A model generated the notes under the pieces. The model had not been told where the DNA came from and did not search any database. It saw nothing but the letters and a program-made list of their open reading frames with translations. Source: Undibacterium sp. (GTDB lineage: Bacteria > Pseudomonadota > Gammaproteobacteria > Burkholderiales > Burkholderiaceae_D). Taken from it: a DNA stretch of 64,000 nucleotides. Positions 19,889 to 29,222 of the stretch are shown here, piece after piece. The DNA lies in NCBI GenBank assembly GCA_030645915.1, contig JAUSNO010000017.1, forward strand, positions 288,919-352,918. The letters are read 5' to 3'. The first letter of the stretch is position 1, and each line of letters opens with the position of its first letter. A program made the position numbers and the translations under genes.

Positions 19889-21085
19889 TTATGCCGCCAT
19901 ACTGCGTGGCGCTAGTATTTCTGCCAGCAAAGATGCGCGTAGTTTGGCGTCTTGCGGGGCGACCGCAAAGCCTTTCATCGCATCATCAGCGTCATAGAAG
20001 CGGCTAATATTGACTGCACCGTTTTGCGTGTGTTCCCAGCGCCCCAGTGCGGCAAGCTGCGGCGCTGGCGCTACCAATGCGATCGGGCAGCTAGGCGTTT
20101 TTACGATGACGGGCGCAGGCTTTAAATCGATCTGCGTGATTTCGCCGGTCAGGCTGCGGGCAATCGCACGGGCGGCTGTCATGATGGGGGCGATATACGG
20201 CAATACCGGGCGCGATCCATCCTCAGGATTGGTGTATTGCGCGCAATCACCCAGGGCATAGATATCCTTGATGCTGGTTTGCCCTGTGGTATCGACCAGG
20301 ATGCCTCTGTCTGTCTCCAGCCCGGCTGCTTGCGCCAGACGCAAATCGGCGCGCAGTCCGACGGCAGAGAGCACGATGTCTGTGGTAAATACGTCACCGT
20401 TGGCAAGACTGACCTGAATTTGCCCGTCGCCTGTGGATGCGTCATCAATACTGCTCGCTGTGGTGCCCAGCTTAAAGTTGACCCCGCGTGATTCAAGCGC
20501 ATTTTTCAGTGCCAGTGAAATCTGCTTCGGTGCCAGTGCCGCCAAGGGTAGAGCATTTGGATCGAGCACGGTGATAATGTGGCCGGCGCCAGCCAGGTCG
20601 TCGGCAAATTCGCAGCCGATCAAGCCTGCACCGAGGATAGTAATGCGTGCCGGCGCACCAGTGGTAGCGATGCTGTCGCGCAGCTTTGCGTAGTCGGTCA
20701 CATTATTGACTGACATGACTTTGCCCGCAGCATTGCCTGCAATCGGCAGGCGGATAGGCTGGGCGCCAACCGCAATCACCAGCTTGTGGTATTCAAAATC
20801 GCCTACGCTGGTGTTGATGATTTTGTTGGCGCTATCAATCTGGTTCACTGTCGTGAATTGCAGGATGCTGGCGTTGATCTGCTCGGCCATCTGCGCCGCT
20901 GTCTGGCTGACCAGTTGCGCGGCCTGCTTGTTTTGCGCAAAGGCATTGGACAGCATGGGCTTGGAATAAAAACCACCGTCATCGGTAGTGATGATCAGCA
21001 AGGGCGTAGTTTTGTCGAGTTTGCGAAACTCGCGGGCGAGCGTGTAACCAGCCATGCCGCTACCGATGATGGTGATGGGTTGCAT
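19889..21085 (-). CDS. Rubredoxin reductase (FAD/NAD(P)H-dependent)
   Basis: Pyridine-nucleotide-disulfide-type flavoprotein of 398 residues. The FAD site IIGSGMAGYTLAREFRKLD is at the N terminus. The second dinucleotide fold (ITILGAGLIGCEFADDL) near residue 148 binds NAD(P)H, and the second FAD motif is DIYALGDCAQY. It lies 2 bases after a rubredoxin gene and downstream of rubrerythrin. It would pass electrons from NAD(P)H to rubredoxin, matching the RubB/AlkT type of reductase. Confidence 0.88.
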   Translation of the reverse strand: MQPITIIGSGMAGYTLAREFRKLDKTTPLLIITTDDGGFYSKPMLSNAFAQNKQAAQLVSQTAAQMAEQINASILQFTTVNQIDSANKIINTSVGDFEYHKLVIAVGAQPIRLPIAGNAAGKVMSVNNVTDYAKLRDSIATTGAPARITILGAGLIGCEFADDLAGAGHIITVLDPNALPLAALAPKQISLALKNALESRGVNFKLGTTASSIDDASTGDGQIQVSLANGDVFTTDIVLSAVGLRADLRLAQAAGLETDRGILVDTTGQTSIKDIYALGDCAQYTNPEDGSRPVLPYIAPIMTAARAIARSLTGEITQIDLKPAPVIVKTPSCPIALVAPAPQLAALGRWEHTQNGAVNISRFYDADDAMKGFAVAPQDAKLRASLLAEILAPRSMAA

Positions 21086-21087
21086 GA

Positions 21088-21252
21088 TTACAGCTCTACC
21101 ATGTCGAAATCAGCCTTGGCGACGCCGCAATCCGGGCATTCCCAGTCGGCTGGAATGTCGTCCCAGCGGGTGCCGGCGGCAATGCCTTCTTCTGGCAAGC
21201 CCAGCGATTCGTCATAGATAAAACCGCAAACGACGCATTGATATGATTTCAT
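21088..21252 (-). CDS. Rubredoxin
   Basis: Iron-sulfur electron carrier of 54 residues. It starts [18 protein letters not shown], has the second cysteine pair in [12 protein letters not shown], and ends MVEL. The four Cys residues coordinate one iron. The ATG at 21252 is preceded by an AGAGAT-type ribosome-binding site. The gene sits between rubrerythrin (32 bases upstream) and the reductase (2 bases downstream) in one operon. Confidence 0.95.
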   Translation of the reverse strand: MKSYQCVVCGFIYDESLGLPEEGIAAGTRWDDIPADWECPDCGVAKADFDMVEL

Positions 21253-21284
21253 GGGTATCTCTCTTTTAAATGGGGTTAGGTCAA

Positions 21285-21776
21285 TTAAGCTGGGTTTGCG
21301 GCCGGGTTTGCTTCGAGAACGGCGCGGTAGTGATTGGCGTGGCGCTCTTCCACTTTAGCCAGTGCGGCGAAGCGTTTGGCGGCTATTTCCAGCGTGCGCT
21401 TGAAGTTTTCTGCATGCTCTTTCGATTCAGTAATTTGCTCGTCGTATTCAGCGACAGCGGCGTGGTTGCCTTCTTCAATCGCCAGGTGGCGGAACTTTGG
21501 ATACATCTCTGTGTATTCATAAGTCTCACCTTCAATCGCGATTTCCAACGCGCGCTGCGGTGTCATTTCTGCTTTCGGGTAGAGCAAATCGAGATGGCCA
21601 AAGGCATGCATGACTTCCTGGTCGGCAGTCGCTTCAAAGGCGAGTGCGATATCTTCGGCACCTGCAGCACGCGCCAGTTTGGCAAAGTAACGGTATTTAA
21701 TATGCGCCATCGATTCGCCGGCAAAAGCCGATTCGAGGTTCTGGATGGTGACTGAAGGCTTGGCTGTATTGCTCAT
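21285..21776 (-). CDS. Rubrerythrin lacking the C-terminal rubredoxin domain
   Basis: Ferritin-like di-iron protein of 163 residues. The helices carry the usual Glu/His ligands ([55 protein letters not shown]). Classical rubrerythrins end in a rubredoxin domain; here that domain is missing and is supplied by the adjacent rubredoxin gene. The family reduces hydrogen peroxide with electrons from rubredoxin, so the operon looks like a complete NAD(P)H-dependent peroxide-reducing unit. Confidence 0.9.
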   Translation of the reverse strand: MSNTAKPSVTIQNLESAFAGESMAHIKYRYFAKLARAAGAEDIALAFEATADQEVMHAFGHLDLLYPKAEMTPQRALEIAIEGETYEYTEMYPKFRHLAIEEGNHAAVAEYDEQITESKEHAENFKRTLEIAAKRFAALAKVEERHANHYRAVLEANPAANPA

Positions 21777-21992
21777 TTGAATCTCCTGGTGGTGTTTGGT
21801 ATGAAGTGCTACGGGGTGCTGACAACATGGAACGAATGATAGTGATAGGGTAATTATTTGTAAAATTGATTGTTTGTACTGAATCTATAGTCAATTGCTA
21901 TTGATGGGTTTGGGCCACCCAAATTGACGGCTTTCTTATTCATAAAAATCATGAGGCTCGTACAAATACGTATAAAGTTAGTGTCTTCCCTC

Positions 21993-22001
21993 TGCTAGAA
22001 T
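21993..22001 (+). promoter_or_regulatory. Possible extended -10 promoter of maeB
   Basis: TGCTAGAAT (extended -10 type) about 60 bases before the maeB start. The -35 box is weak. Confidence 0.35.
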
Positions 22002-22063
22002 CTCAGACCAATGTAAAGTTTTTAGCCAGTCATCAGCAAGTGAACATGAAGGAATCAACCCGC

Positions 22064-24376
22064 ATGGATTCGTCGTCAGCTCAAAAAGAATTAATTCGCC
22101 AACAGTTACGTCAGGCCGCTCTGGAATACCATGAGTTTCCTACTCCCGGCAAAATCAGCGTCACCCCCACCAAGCAACTGACCAACCAGCGTGATCTGGC
22201 ATTGGCCTATTCCCCTGGCGTGGCGTCGCCTTGTGAAGAGATCGTTGCCGATCCTGCGGCTGCCTTCAAATACACCGCACGCGGCAACCTGGTCGGCGTG
22301 ATCACCAACGGCACCGCCGTTCTAGGTCTGGGTAATATCGGCCCGCTGGCGTCCAAGCCGGTGATGGAAGGCAAGGGCGTCCTCTTCAAGAAATTCGCCG
22401 GTATCGATGTCTTTGACATTGAGATCAATGAGTCTGATCCGGATAAATTAATCGACATCATCGCTGCGCTGGAGCCAACCTTCGGCGGTATCAATCTGGA
22501 AGACATCAAGGCGCCGGAATGTTTTTATATCGAGCGCCAGCTGCGCGACAAGATGAAGATTCCGGTCTTTCATGATGACCAGCATGGCACCGCTATCATC
22601 GTCGGCGCGGCTATTCTGAATGGCCTCAAAGTCGTCGGCAAAGATATCAATCAATGTAAATTAGTGGTCTCAGGCGCGGGCGCTGCGGCGCTGGCATGTC
22701 TGGATCTGATCGTCGATCTGGGCTTCCCGATCAAGAATATTTTTGTCACCGATCTGGCTGGTGTCGTCTATCAAGGCCGTGCCGAACTGATGGACCCGGA
22801 CAAAGAGCGTTTTGCCCAGGAAACCAGCGCGCGCAGCCTGAAAGAAGTGATTGATGGCGCAGATATTTTCTTAGGTTTATCTGCCGGCGGCGTGCTTAAG
22901 CAAGACATGGTCAAGCTGATGGCGCCCAAGCCACTGATCCTGGCGCTGGCCAATCCGACGCCAGAAATTTTGCCGGAAGAAGTCAGGGCGGTACGCGATG
23001 ACGCCATCATGGCAACCGGTCGTTCTGATTACCCGAACCAGGTCAACAACGTACTGTGCTTCCCTTACATCTTCCGTGGCGCGCTCGATTGCGGCGCCAC
23101 CACGATCACCCGTGAGATGGAAATTGCCGTGGTACGTGCGATCGCCGATCTGGCGCAAGCCGAGCAATCTGATGTTGTCGCGTCTGCGTATGGCATCAAC
23201 AATCTGTCGTTTGGCCCCGAATACCTGATCCCCATGCCTTTTGATCCGCGCCTGCTGATCAAGATCGCCCCGGCAGTTGCCAAGGCGGCGGAAGAATCCG
23301 GTGTGGCGGCGCGTCCTATCAAAGACATGCAAGCGTATATCGACAGACTGCAAACCTTCGTCTATCACAGCGGCACCTTCATGAAACCGCTGTTCCAGAT
23401 CGCCAAAAAGACGCCTGCCAATCTCAAGCGTATCGTCTATGCCGAAGGTGAAGAAGAGCGCGTATTGCGTGCAGTGCAGGTGATTGTGGATGAGAAGCTG
23501 GCCAGCCCGATTCTGGTCGGTCGCCCGCAGATTCTGGAACAACGCATAGAAAAATTCGGCCTGCGCCTGAAAGCCGGCGTGGATTTTGAAGTCATCAATC
23601 CAGAGTTTGATCCGCGTTACCGCGATTTCTGGCAAACCTATTACCAGATGACCTGCCGCAAGGGCATTACCGAGCAATACGCCAAGCTGGAGATGCGCCG
23701 CCGTCATACCCTGATCGGTTCCATGATGATCCACAAGGGCGATGCCGACGGCATGATCTGCGGTACCTTCGGCACCACGGGTTTGCATCTCAATTACATC
23801 AATCAGGTCTTGGGCAAGCGTGAAGGCGTGAACGTCTACGCCGCCATGAATGCGCTGGTCTTGCCGGATCGCCAGTTGGTGCTGGTCGATACGCACGTCA
23901 ACGAAAACCCGACCGCCGAGCAGATTGCCGAGATCACCATCCTGGCCGCAGAAGAAATGCGTCGCTTCGGTTTGCAGCCAAAGGCAGCCTTGCTGTCGCA
24001 TTCCAACTTCGGCTCCAGCAATAGCGAATCGGCACAGAAAATGCGCGCAGCATTAGCCATCATCCAGCGCGATGCACCTGACCTGGAAATCGACGGCGAG
24101 ATGCACGGTGATACCGCACTCGACGCTGCCTATCGCAAGAAGCTGATGCCAGGCAGCACCCTCACCGGTGATGCCAATCTGCTGGTCATGCCAAATATCG
24201 ATGCCGCCAATATCTCCTACAACCTGCTCAAGACCACGGCCGGCAATAATGTCGCGATCGGCCCTATCTTGCTCGGTTGCGCCAAGCCTGTGCATATTTT
24301 GACGCCATCGGCAACGGTACGCCGCATCGTTAACATGACGGCCTTGTGTGTGGTGGATGTGGTAGCGCAGCGTTAA
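22064..24376 (+). CDS. maeB: NADP-dependent malic enzyme with phosphotransacetylase-like C-terminal domain
   Basis: Two-domain malic enzyme of about 770 residues that decarboxylates malate to pyruvate and NADPH. The N-terminal part carries [51 protein letters not shown] and the NADP fold [13 protein letters not shown]. From about residue 430 a phosphate-acetyltransferase-like domain follows ([15 protein letters not shown]). This fusion is typical of proteobacterial MaeB, where the second domain is regulatory. The ATG at 22064 is chosen because AAGGA lies 10 bases before it; ATG 22046 and GTG 22040 are in frame but poorly supported. Confidence 0.92.
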   Translation: MDSSSAQKELIRQQLRQAALEYHEFPTPGKISVTPTKQLTNQRDLALAYSPGVASPCEEIVADPAAAFKYTARGNLVGVITNGTAVLGLGNIGPLASKPVMEGKGVLFKKFAGIDVFDIEINESDPDKLIDIIAALEPTFGGINLEDIKAPECFYIERQLRDKMKIPVFHDDQHGTAIIVGAAILNGLKVVGKDINQCKLVVSGAGAAALACLDLIVDLGFPIKNIFVTDLAGVVYQGRAELMDPDKERFAQETSARSLKEVIDGADIFLGLSAGGVLKQDMVKLMAPKPLILALANPTPEILPEEVRAVRDDAIMATGRSDYPNQVNNVLCFPYIFRGALDCGATTITREMEIAVVRAIADLAQAEQSDVVASAYGINNLSFGPEYLIPMPFDPRLLIKIAPAVAKAAEESGVAARPIKDMQAYIDRLQTFVYHSGTFMKPLFQIAKKTPANLKRIVYAEGEEERVLRAVQVIVDEKLASPILVGRPQILEQRIEKFGLRLKAGVDFEVINPEFDPRYRDFWQTYYQMTCRKGITEQYAKLEMRRRHTLIGSMMIHKGDADGMICGTFGTTGLHLNYINQVLGKREGVNVYAAMNALVLPDRQLVLVDTHVNENPTAEQIAEITILAAEEMRRFGLQPKAALLSHSNFGSSNSESAQKMRAALAIIQRDAPDLEIDGEMHGDTALDAAYRKKLMPGSTLTGDANLLVMPNIDAANISYNLLKTTAGNNVAIGPILLGCAKPVHILTPSATVRRIVNMTALCVVDVVAQR

Positions 24377-24392
24377 TTTTCGCTCACAAAAT

Positions 24393-24430
24393 AAAAAAGC
24401 CGGATTCTTATAAGGAATCCGGCTTTTTTA
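24393..24430. terminator. Terminator after maeB
   Basis: AAAAAAGCCGGATTC/GAATCCGGCTTTTTT with a 7-nt loop, 17 bases after the maeB stop. It is usable on both strands. Confidence 0.93.
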
Positions 24431-24454
24431 CTTCAAAAATCATTTCAACACCGC

Positions 24455-24525
24455 GCCAGCACGCACTGTCCATGCGCCTTTCCAAGGCATATGCCCTGCA
24501 AGGCGCATGAACAGTGCGTGCTGGG
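24455..24525. repeat. Dispersed palindromic intergenic element, copy E
   Basis: Nearly perfect arms: GCCAGCACGCACTGTCCATG and GCATGAACAGTGCGTGCTGG. It ends one base before the stop codon of the convergent minus-strand gene. Confidence 0.9.
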
Positions 24526-24526
24526 C

Positions 24527-25114
24527 TTAGTCCTTGCCGGAATCCGTTCCTGAGTTAATTTCCTCACTAGGGCGATAGCTCCAGGCCGGCATGAACAACA
24601 GCGCAAACAGCGACGCCAGCGCGATGATGGCGGTAATCCAGATTACAAACTGGTTGGCGGCAATCCGTTCAGGATAAATTTTGAGCACGGCACCAAGACC
24701 GATGGCGTTGCCACCGGCGACCAGAACGGCGCTGGCATAATCCTGAAAGCGCCGCGCCTTGTTCGCCCCCACCGCCCAGACCGGGTCGGTGTTGTAACTC
24801 GGCAGCCGCGTATGCGCGTCGTCCAGCCTTTCCAGCGTAGACAAAAAATGCCGCAGGTTAGTGATCGCCCTTTCTGCTTTGTAATTCAAAAAAGCCAGAC
24901 AGGTCGACGCCACCGGAAAGCCAAGCACTAGCCACTCTATCGGCAAATTGCTGCTGCCTTCCCCAGGTTTTAACGCCACCAACGCCGCCAGCAGACTCAC
25001 CACCAGGGTGACATACAAAGCCAGCGCCTGATGACGTTGCGCGATGCGGGTATTGACCTCCTGATAGGCGGCGATAAAACGGTAATTGGCATCGACATGC
25101 GATTTGCTGGACAT
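24527..25114 (-). CDS. Four-helix membrane protein of unknown function
   Basis: Protein of 195 residues with two pairs of hydrophobic segments. One pair is near residues 31-50 and 60-80 (ALYVTLVVSLLAALVAL, EWLVLGFPVASTCLAFL). The other pair is near 130-185 (VLVAGGNAIGLGAVLKIY, WITAIIALASLFALLFM). A soluble section between them contains FLSTLERLDDAHTRLPSYNT. The ATG at 25114 (MSSKSHVDANYRF) is preferred over the upstream frame from 25198, which would run through an inverted repeat. Family not recognised. Confidence 0.72.
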   Translation of the reverse strand: MSSKSHVDANYRFIAAYQEVNTRIAQRHQALALYVTLVVSLLAALVALKPGEGSSNLPIEWLVLGFPVASTCLAFLNYKAERAITNLRHFLSTLERLDDAHTRLPSYNTDPVWAVGANKARRFQDYASAVLVAGGNAIGLGAVLKIYPERIAANQFVIWITAIIALASLFALLFMPAWSYRPSEEINSGTDSGKD

Positions 25115-25156
25115 GGTGAATCTTTCAGTGGCTGTGTGAGGTGGCGCAATGCAGTA

Positions 25157-25187
25157 TTGTAGGCTGGGATGCAATCCCAGCCTACAA
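25157..25187. repeat. Strong inverted repeat between two same-direction genes
   Basis: Stem TTGTAGGCTGGGAT/ATCCCAGCCTACAA with a GCA loop, downstream of the TonB-like gene. It lacks a T-run on the minus strand, so it may be a REP-like sequence or an RNA-processing hairpin rather than a standard terminator. It is unrelated in sequence to the A-H elements. Confidence 0.7.
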
Positions 25188-25220
25188 AATTCCATCACTA
25201 AGCCATGTAGGGCTGCCCCA

Positions 25221-26921
25221 TCAGTACAGCCGGATCGCCATGTCGAAGTACCAGGTCCTGCGGATTTCGATTACGTCGAACTCCTTGACCAGCCCGGGCG
25301 GGAAAGCCTGGTAGTTGGCCTGACTGTAGACGATGCGCCGTATCGCTTCGTCGATGGCCGGCACGCCGCTGGAGGTGACGAAGGTGACCGACTCTACCGA
25401 TCCATCGCTGCGAATCGCCACCGTGACCATGGGATTGGTGTGCGGCTGCTTCGCCGCTTCGCGGACCATGTCGAAGGTCATGTTCAGCTGGATCTTCCGG
25501 CTCCAGGCTTCCGCGTACAAGATGAGCTCCGCGTTGGGGTCGGTGCGACCGAGGAGTCTGCCACGGCGCGCACTGCTCGCTGAGGGGAGCTGGCGCTGTG
25601 CGGCAGCCGCGTCACGCCGAGCGGCTTCCTCGTTCAGTTGCCGACCTATGGCGCGCAGTTTTTCTTGCCGCTTTTCCGCCTCGGCTTGCAAGGCGGCCAA
25701 GCGTGTGGCCTCGATCTGAATCACCGCTTGCCGTGCCGCCTCTTGCCGTCCAGCCTCTTGCTGTGCGGCGGCCTGCCGCGCGGTTTCCTGGCGCGATAGC
25801 TCCTTGCGTTCAGCTTCGACTCTCGCGGCATTTGCTTGGGCCACTTCCTGACGGTTGACTTCCTGTTGCGCTGCAGCCTGTCTTTCTGCAATATGTCTTG
25901 CTGCTGTCTGTTTTTCGACCTCGTGCCGTTCAGCTGCTATCCGTGCTGCTTCCTGTCGCGCGGTTTCCTGGCGTGATAGCTCCTTGCGCTCGGCTTCCGC
26001 CCGAGCGGTCTCGGCCCGTGCCGCCTCTTGGATGGCGGCCAGTTGCCCTGCTGCTGCTTTTTTTGCGGCCTCCTGGCGCTCGGCTTCGACTCTCGCGGCA
26101 TCTGCCCGGGCCACTTCCTGGCGCATCGCCTCCTGTCTTGTTGCTGCCTGTTTTTCCGCTGCCTGTCGTGCTGCCGTCTGTCTGGCGAGCTCTTGGCGTT
26201 CAGCCTCTATCCGCGCTGTTTCCTGCCGCGCCGCATCTCGCTGTGCTGCCGCCTGTTTGGCAATCTCCTGGCGCTCAGTGTCGAGCAGCTCAGCTTGCCG
26301 CTGGGCATCCTGCTTTGCATAGTCAGCATCCGGCAGCGACGGTATCGCGACCGCAGTGACGGGTGCTGGTACTTCTGGCGCAGTAGGCACGTTCCATGTC
26401 GACCCGTTCGACTTCGCCACGGCGATCAGGTCTACTGCTGGCTGCGGCGGGGTTGCCCTTTTTTCATTCGGCCGCCCGGCGGGTAAAGGTACAATTGCAG
26501 GCCAAATCGCAGGTGCAGAAGTGGATGCTTCGACTCTCTTTGCCTCGGTCACTTTCTCTGGTTTGGCCTGCTCAGGTTTGGCCAGCGACTTGCTCGCGGC
26601 GGCCGACACCTTCGGGGGCGGCGCAAAGTGCACTAGTGTCATCGCCGTCGGCTCAGCGCTAACTAGCTGCATTGGCTGCTCGGCACCTGCACTCAACAAG
26701 GGCTGTGCGGCCGGTAGCGGCGTCGGAAGTAGGATGACGCGCAAATCGGGAACCTCGGTCCGTCTATCCTGCCAGGGCAAGCCGAAGCCCGGCAGCCCAT
26801 TACCCTGACCGCTGAAGGCCAGACTTAACAACATCGCGTGGATCGTCAGGGAGAGCAGTAGCCCAAACGTCAGACGCCTGCCATCAGCTGGTGTCGGAGG
26901 CGTCGGCGTCAGGTCTTGCAT
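25221..26921 (-). CDS. TonB/TolA-like energy-transducing protein with long Ala/Glu/Arg coiled coil
   Basis: Inner-membrane-anchored protein of 566 residues. A single membrane segment near residues 17-37 (LTFGLLLSLTIHAMLLSLAF) is followed by a Pro/Ala-rich periplasmic stretch. A long helical region from about 205 to 450 is built from repeated RQEAARxEAERQE-like units, like TolA domain II. The C-terminal domain (from about 465, AYAEAWSRKIQLNMTFDM, then TVAIRSDGSVESVTFVTSSG) is TonB_C-like. It should link inner-membrane energy to outer-membrane receptors. No ExbB/ExbD or Tol genes are adjacent. Confidence 0.82.
   Translation of the reverse strand: MQDLTPTPPTPADGRRLTFGLLLSLTIHAMLLSLAFSGQGNGLPGFGLPWQDRRTEVPDLRVILLPTPLPAAQPLLSAGAEQPMQLVSAEPTAMTLVHFAPPPKVSAAASKSLAKPEQAKPEKVTEAKRVEASTSAPAIWPAIVPLPAGRPNEKRATPPQPAVDLIAVAKSNGSTWNVPTAPEVPAPVTAVAIPSLPDADYAKQDAQRQAELLDTERQEIAKQAAAQRDAARQETARIEAERQELARQTAARQAAEKQAATRQEAMRQEVARADAARVEAERQEAAKKAAAGQLAAIQEAARAETARAEAERKELSRQETARQEAARIAAERHEVEKQTAARHIAERQAAAQQEVNRQEVAQANAARVEAERKELSRQETARQAAAQQEAGRQEAARQAVIQIEATRLAALQAEAEKRQEKLRAIGRQLNEEAARRDAAAAQRQLPSASSARRGRLLGRTDPNAELILYAEAWSRKIQLNMTFDMVREAAKQPHTNPMVTVAIRSDGSVESVTFVTSSGVPAIDEAIRRIVYSQANYQAFPPGLVKEFDVIEIRRTWYFDMAIRLY
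25640..26310 (-). repeat. Degenerate in-frame repeats encoding the coiled coil
   Basis: Recurring codon blocks for Ala-Ala-Arg-Gln-Glu, including near-identical stretches around 25780-25840 and 25960-26000. These repeats open long but meaningless frames on the opposite strand. Confidence 0.7.
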
Positions 26922-27132
26922 TTGAATAAATCCACATTTTCATTTAACGATAGCCATTCCATTATTGTGCCGCATGCCTTTATTTCACCTGAACGGTAAG
27001 CCAACTAAACGGGTAGGAAATTTAAGCGGCCTGATCAGAGTATTTCACGTCAATCTCATTGTCACAAGAATAATTTATCATCGCTACTCTTCAAGAGCAG
27101 CAGCACCCGATAACAGCTTAATCACTGCTTAA

Positions 27133-28032
27133 TCATTGTTTAATCGGCACCCGCCCGGTAGGCACTACGCTGGAGGCTTTGATGCAATGGCCATGCAGGT
27201 CATCAAAAAACATGTGCGGCTTGAAGGCTGCCAGTACGGCGGATTTATTCACGCCGCCCATGAAGAAGGTTTCGTCTATCGCGATGTTCCAGGCGCGCAG
27301 CGTGCGTATCACGCGCTCGTGGGCGGGGGAGGAGCGTGCCGTGACCAGGGCGGTTCTTAGCGGGAAGGCGCGGCCGTCGGCGGTCTTGAAATTATTTTGC
27401 AGGTAAGACAGCGCCACCAGTAGTCGGGCGAACGGGCCTTCCGGTAGCGGTTTTTTGGCGTTCTCGCGCTCGTGCTGCTCAAAGGCTTCTACCCCTTGTT
27501 CCTGATAGATGCGTTCCGATTCATCCGAGAAAATCACGGCGTCGCCATCGAAGGCGATGCGGATTTGTTCCAGGTCGGCGGCATTCTCGGGTATCTGATA
27601 CAGCAACGCAGAAGCCACGCCGGAATTGATGGCGGCCTGCACATCGTCTTCATGCAGCGATAAAAACAGGCTGATGTTGAAGGCTTGCAGATAGGGCGAC
27701 AAGGGCGCACCGCCCGATAATGCGGCACGGCTGATGTCGAGCCCGTATTGTTCGATGGAGTTGAAAATGCGCAGCGAGGTTTCAGATGAGTTGCGCGACA
27801 TGATGACGACTTCAACCAGTCTGTGTTCCGGTGTCAGGGCGTTGAGCTTGAGCAGGGCCTTGACCAGAGAAAATCCGGCGCCGGGTTTAAGGCAAACATT
27901 TTCGTTTGCCAGCTGATGTTGACGGTAGGCGTCTAACCCCTCGTTTTGAAAAATGGCTTCTTCCATTTCCAGATCAAACAGGGCGCGGGAAGAGATACCG
28001 ATGACGAGCAAATTGTCGAGTGAAAAGGGCAT
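27133..28032 (-). CDS. 5'-nucleotidase (cytosolic, PF06189 type)
   Basis: Protein of about 299 residues matching the bacterial 5'-nucleotidase family related to the cytosolic 5'-nucleotidases. Segments seen are LVIGISSRALFDLEMEEAIF, VEVVIMSRNSSETSLRIFNS, IAFDGDAVIFSDESE and HMFFDDLHGHC. The Asp-rich FDGDAVIFSDESE segment fits a HAD-type phosphatase site. The family removes phosphate from nucleoside monophosphates. The ATG at 28032 starts the conserved part (MPFSLDNLLVIG); the frame extends 23 codons further up without support. Confidence 0.8.
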   Translation of the reverse strand: MPFSLDNLLVIGISSRALFDLEMEEAIFQNEGLDAYRQHQLANENVCLKPGAGFSLVKALLKLNALTPEHRLVEVVIMSRNSSETSLRIFNSIEQYGLDISRAALSGGAPLSPYLQAFNISLFLSLHEDDVQAAINSGVASALLYQIPENAADLEQIRIAFDGDAVIFSDESERIYQEQGVEAFEQHERENAKKPLPEGPFARLLVALSYLQNNFKTADGRAFPLRTALVTARSSPAHERVIRTLRAWNIAIDETFFMGGVNKSAVLAAFKPHMFFDDLHGHCIKASSVVPTGRVPIKQ

Positions 28033-28344
28033 GTAGGTGGCGATCGAATTAAAGGTGATTTCTAAAGGGTGGCAATCATAGCAAAACCCAGCTTGACACA
28101 AAAACTATCTTCAAACAACCTGTGCTCAGGCGGGTGGCAACGAATGTCTTTTGGCTATTTTGTAAAAGACACAAGAGCAGATAAGTTTTTCTGATGGCGG
28201 CCCTGGATTACCTTACAATCCCACATTCGAACGCTTTATTGCCTCATGGCAAGCTGAAATTGCTAGACTGGGCCTGTCGTTTTTCCCCGGTAAAATAGGG
28301 CAGGGCTTGTCCGAGCAATAAACATTATTTTTGTTGAGCCGCTT

Positions 28345-28914
28345 ATGTTAAAAAAAGTTCTTACTGCCATTCGCCACTTATTTTCACGCATCGCGACCAG
28401 CGATTCAGGGACTGAGTTCATTGCGTATGCACGCACCAAACTGACCGAGCAAAACAAGACGCATGCAGATGGCTGGCAGCTAGGCAAAGAGCAGGGCTGG
28501 TCGGCGGATATGCGGAAGGGCGTGATCGTTTTCAAATTTGCCAAAGGGGTGACTGGTACTGCGCATTTCCAGGTCATCGGCACCTATGACGAGATCGGTA
28601 AAAGGTTCACCTGGGGATGGGCGCACGCTTCGCTTGACGCCGCCTTTAAAGAGCATGCGAATCTGGCAAGGCAATGGGGATTAGACAATCAACACCCGTC
28701 GTTTATGGCAAAAAGCATTGCCTGCAGTCTGGAAGAAATCTGGGATTTCGCGGCGGTGACGAATGCCCTGGCTAGTTCAAAAGCGGTATACCGCGGGCAT
28801 GCCGGTACCAAATATATTTTCCTGACGATGGGGGAGATGGTTATTGAAACCAATGTGGCTGCATCCCAGCCCAATGCTGATGCACCGCATTGGTCGGCGA
28901 TCGCCAAGTCGTAA
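28345..28914 (+). CDS. DUF6882-like protein of unknown function
   Basis: Protein of 189 residues without signal peptide or membrane segments. The central part (ADMRKGVIVFKFAKGVTGTA, then IGTYDEIGKRFTWGWAHASL and NLARQWGL) resembles the DUF6882 family. Function is unknown. It is a single gene with its own terminator. Confidence 0.68.
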   Translation: MLKKVLTAIRHLFSRIATSDSGTEFIAYARTKLTEQNKTHADGWQLGKEQGWSADMRKGVIVFKFAKGVTGTAHFQVIGTYDEIGKRFTWGWAHASLDAAFKEHANLARQWGLDNQHPSFMAKSIACSLEEIWDFAAVTNALASSKAVYRGHAGTKYIFLTMGEMVIETNVAASQPNADAPHWSAIAKS

Positions 28915-28971
28915 ATCGGATAGCTGATCGCATTAAAAATCAAGCGCTACCGCAGGCGCCACATCAGCAGG

Positions 28972-29018
28972 CAAAAAAAAGCGCGCTTCATGTCTGAACT
29001 GAAGCGCGCTTTTTTTTG
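28972..29018. terminator. Strong terminator after the DUF6882-like gene
   Basis: AAAAAAAAGCGCGCTTCA/TGAAGCGCGCTTTTTTTT hairpin. It is bidirectional in form. Confidence 0.92.
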
Positions 29019-29222
29019 CGTCTGAGATTTACACGCGATTTACCATTGCGTGCCGCCTTGCTCTGAACCTGTGTCACGCCGTTCTTGGTCTATCTTGTAC
29101 AGGCTTCTAGGTATCGCGGAAGATGGCGTTCCATTCTGACCAGCCGTTGAGGCCGCCGCTTCGGCAGTATATGGTGCGCGATGACGGCTGACCTCTATTG
29201 TTCGGAAGGCGGATTTCTCCGG

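Noticed and set aside
22877..24001. Long minus-strand frame (374 codons) opposite maeB
   Set aside because: It is antisense to the strongly conserved malic enzyme, has no ribosome-binding site and low-complexity His/Arg/Gln composition.
25157..25187. Counting this hairpin as a ninth member of the palindrome family
   Set aside because: Its arm sequence (GTAGGCTGGGAT) is unrelated to the CCAGCACGCACT arms.
25855..26808. Overlapping plus-strand frames of 150-155 codons opposite the TonB/TolA-like gene
   Set aside because: They are mirror products of the coiled-coil repeat, with biased Ser/Cys/Arg composition and no start signals.
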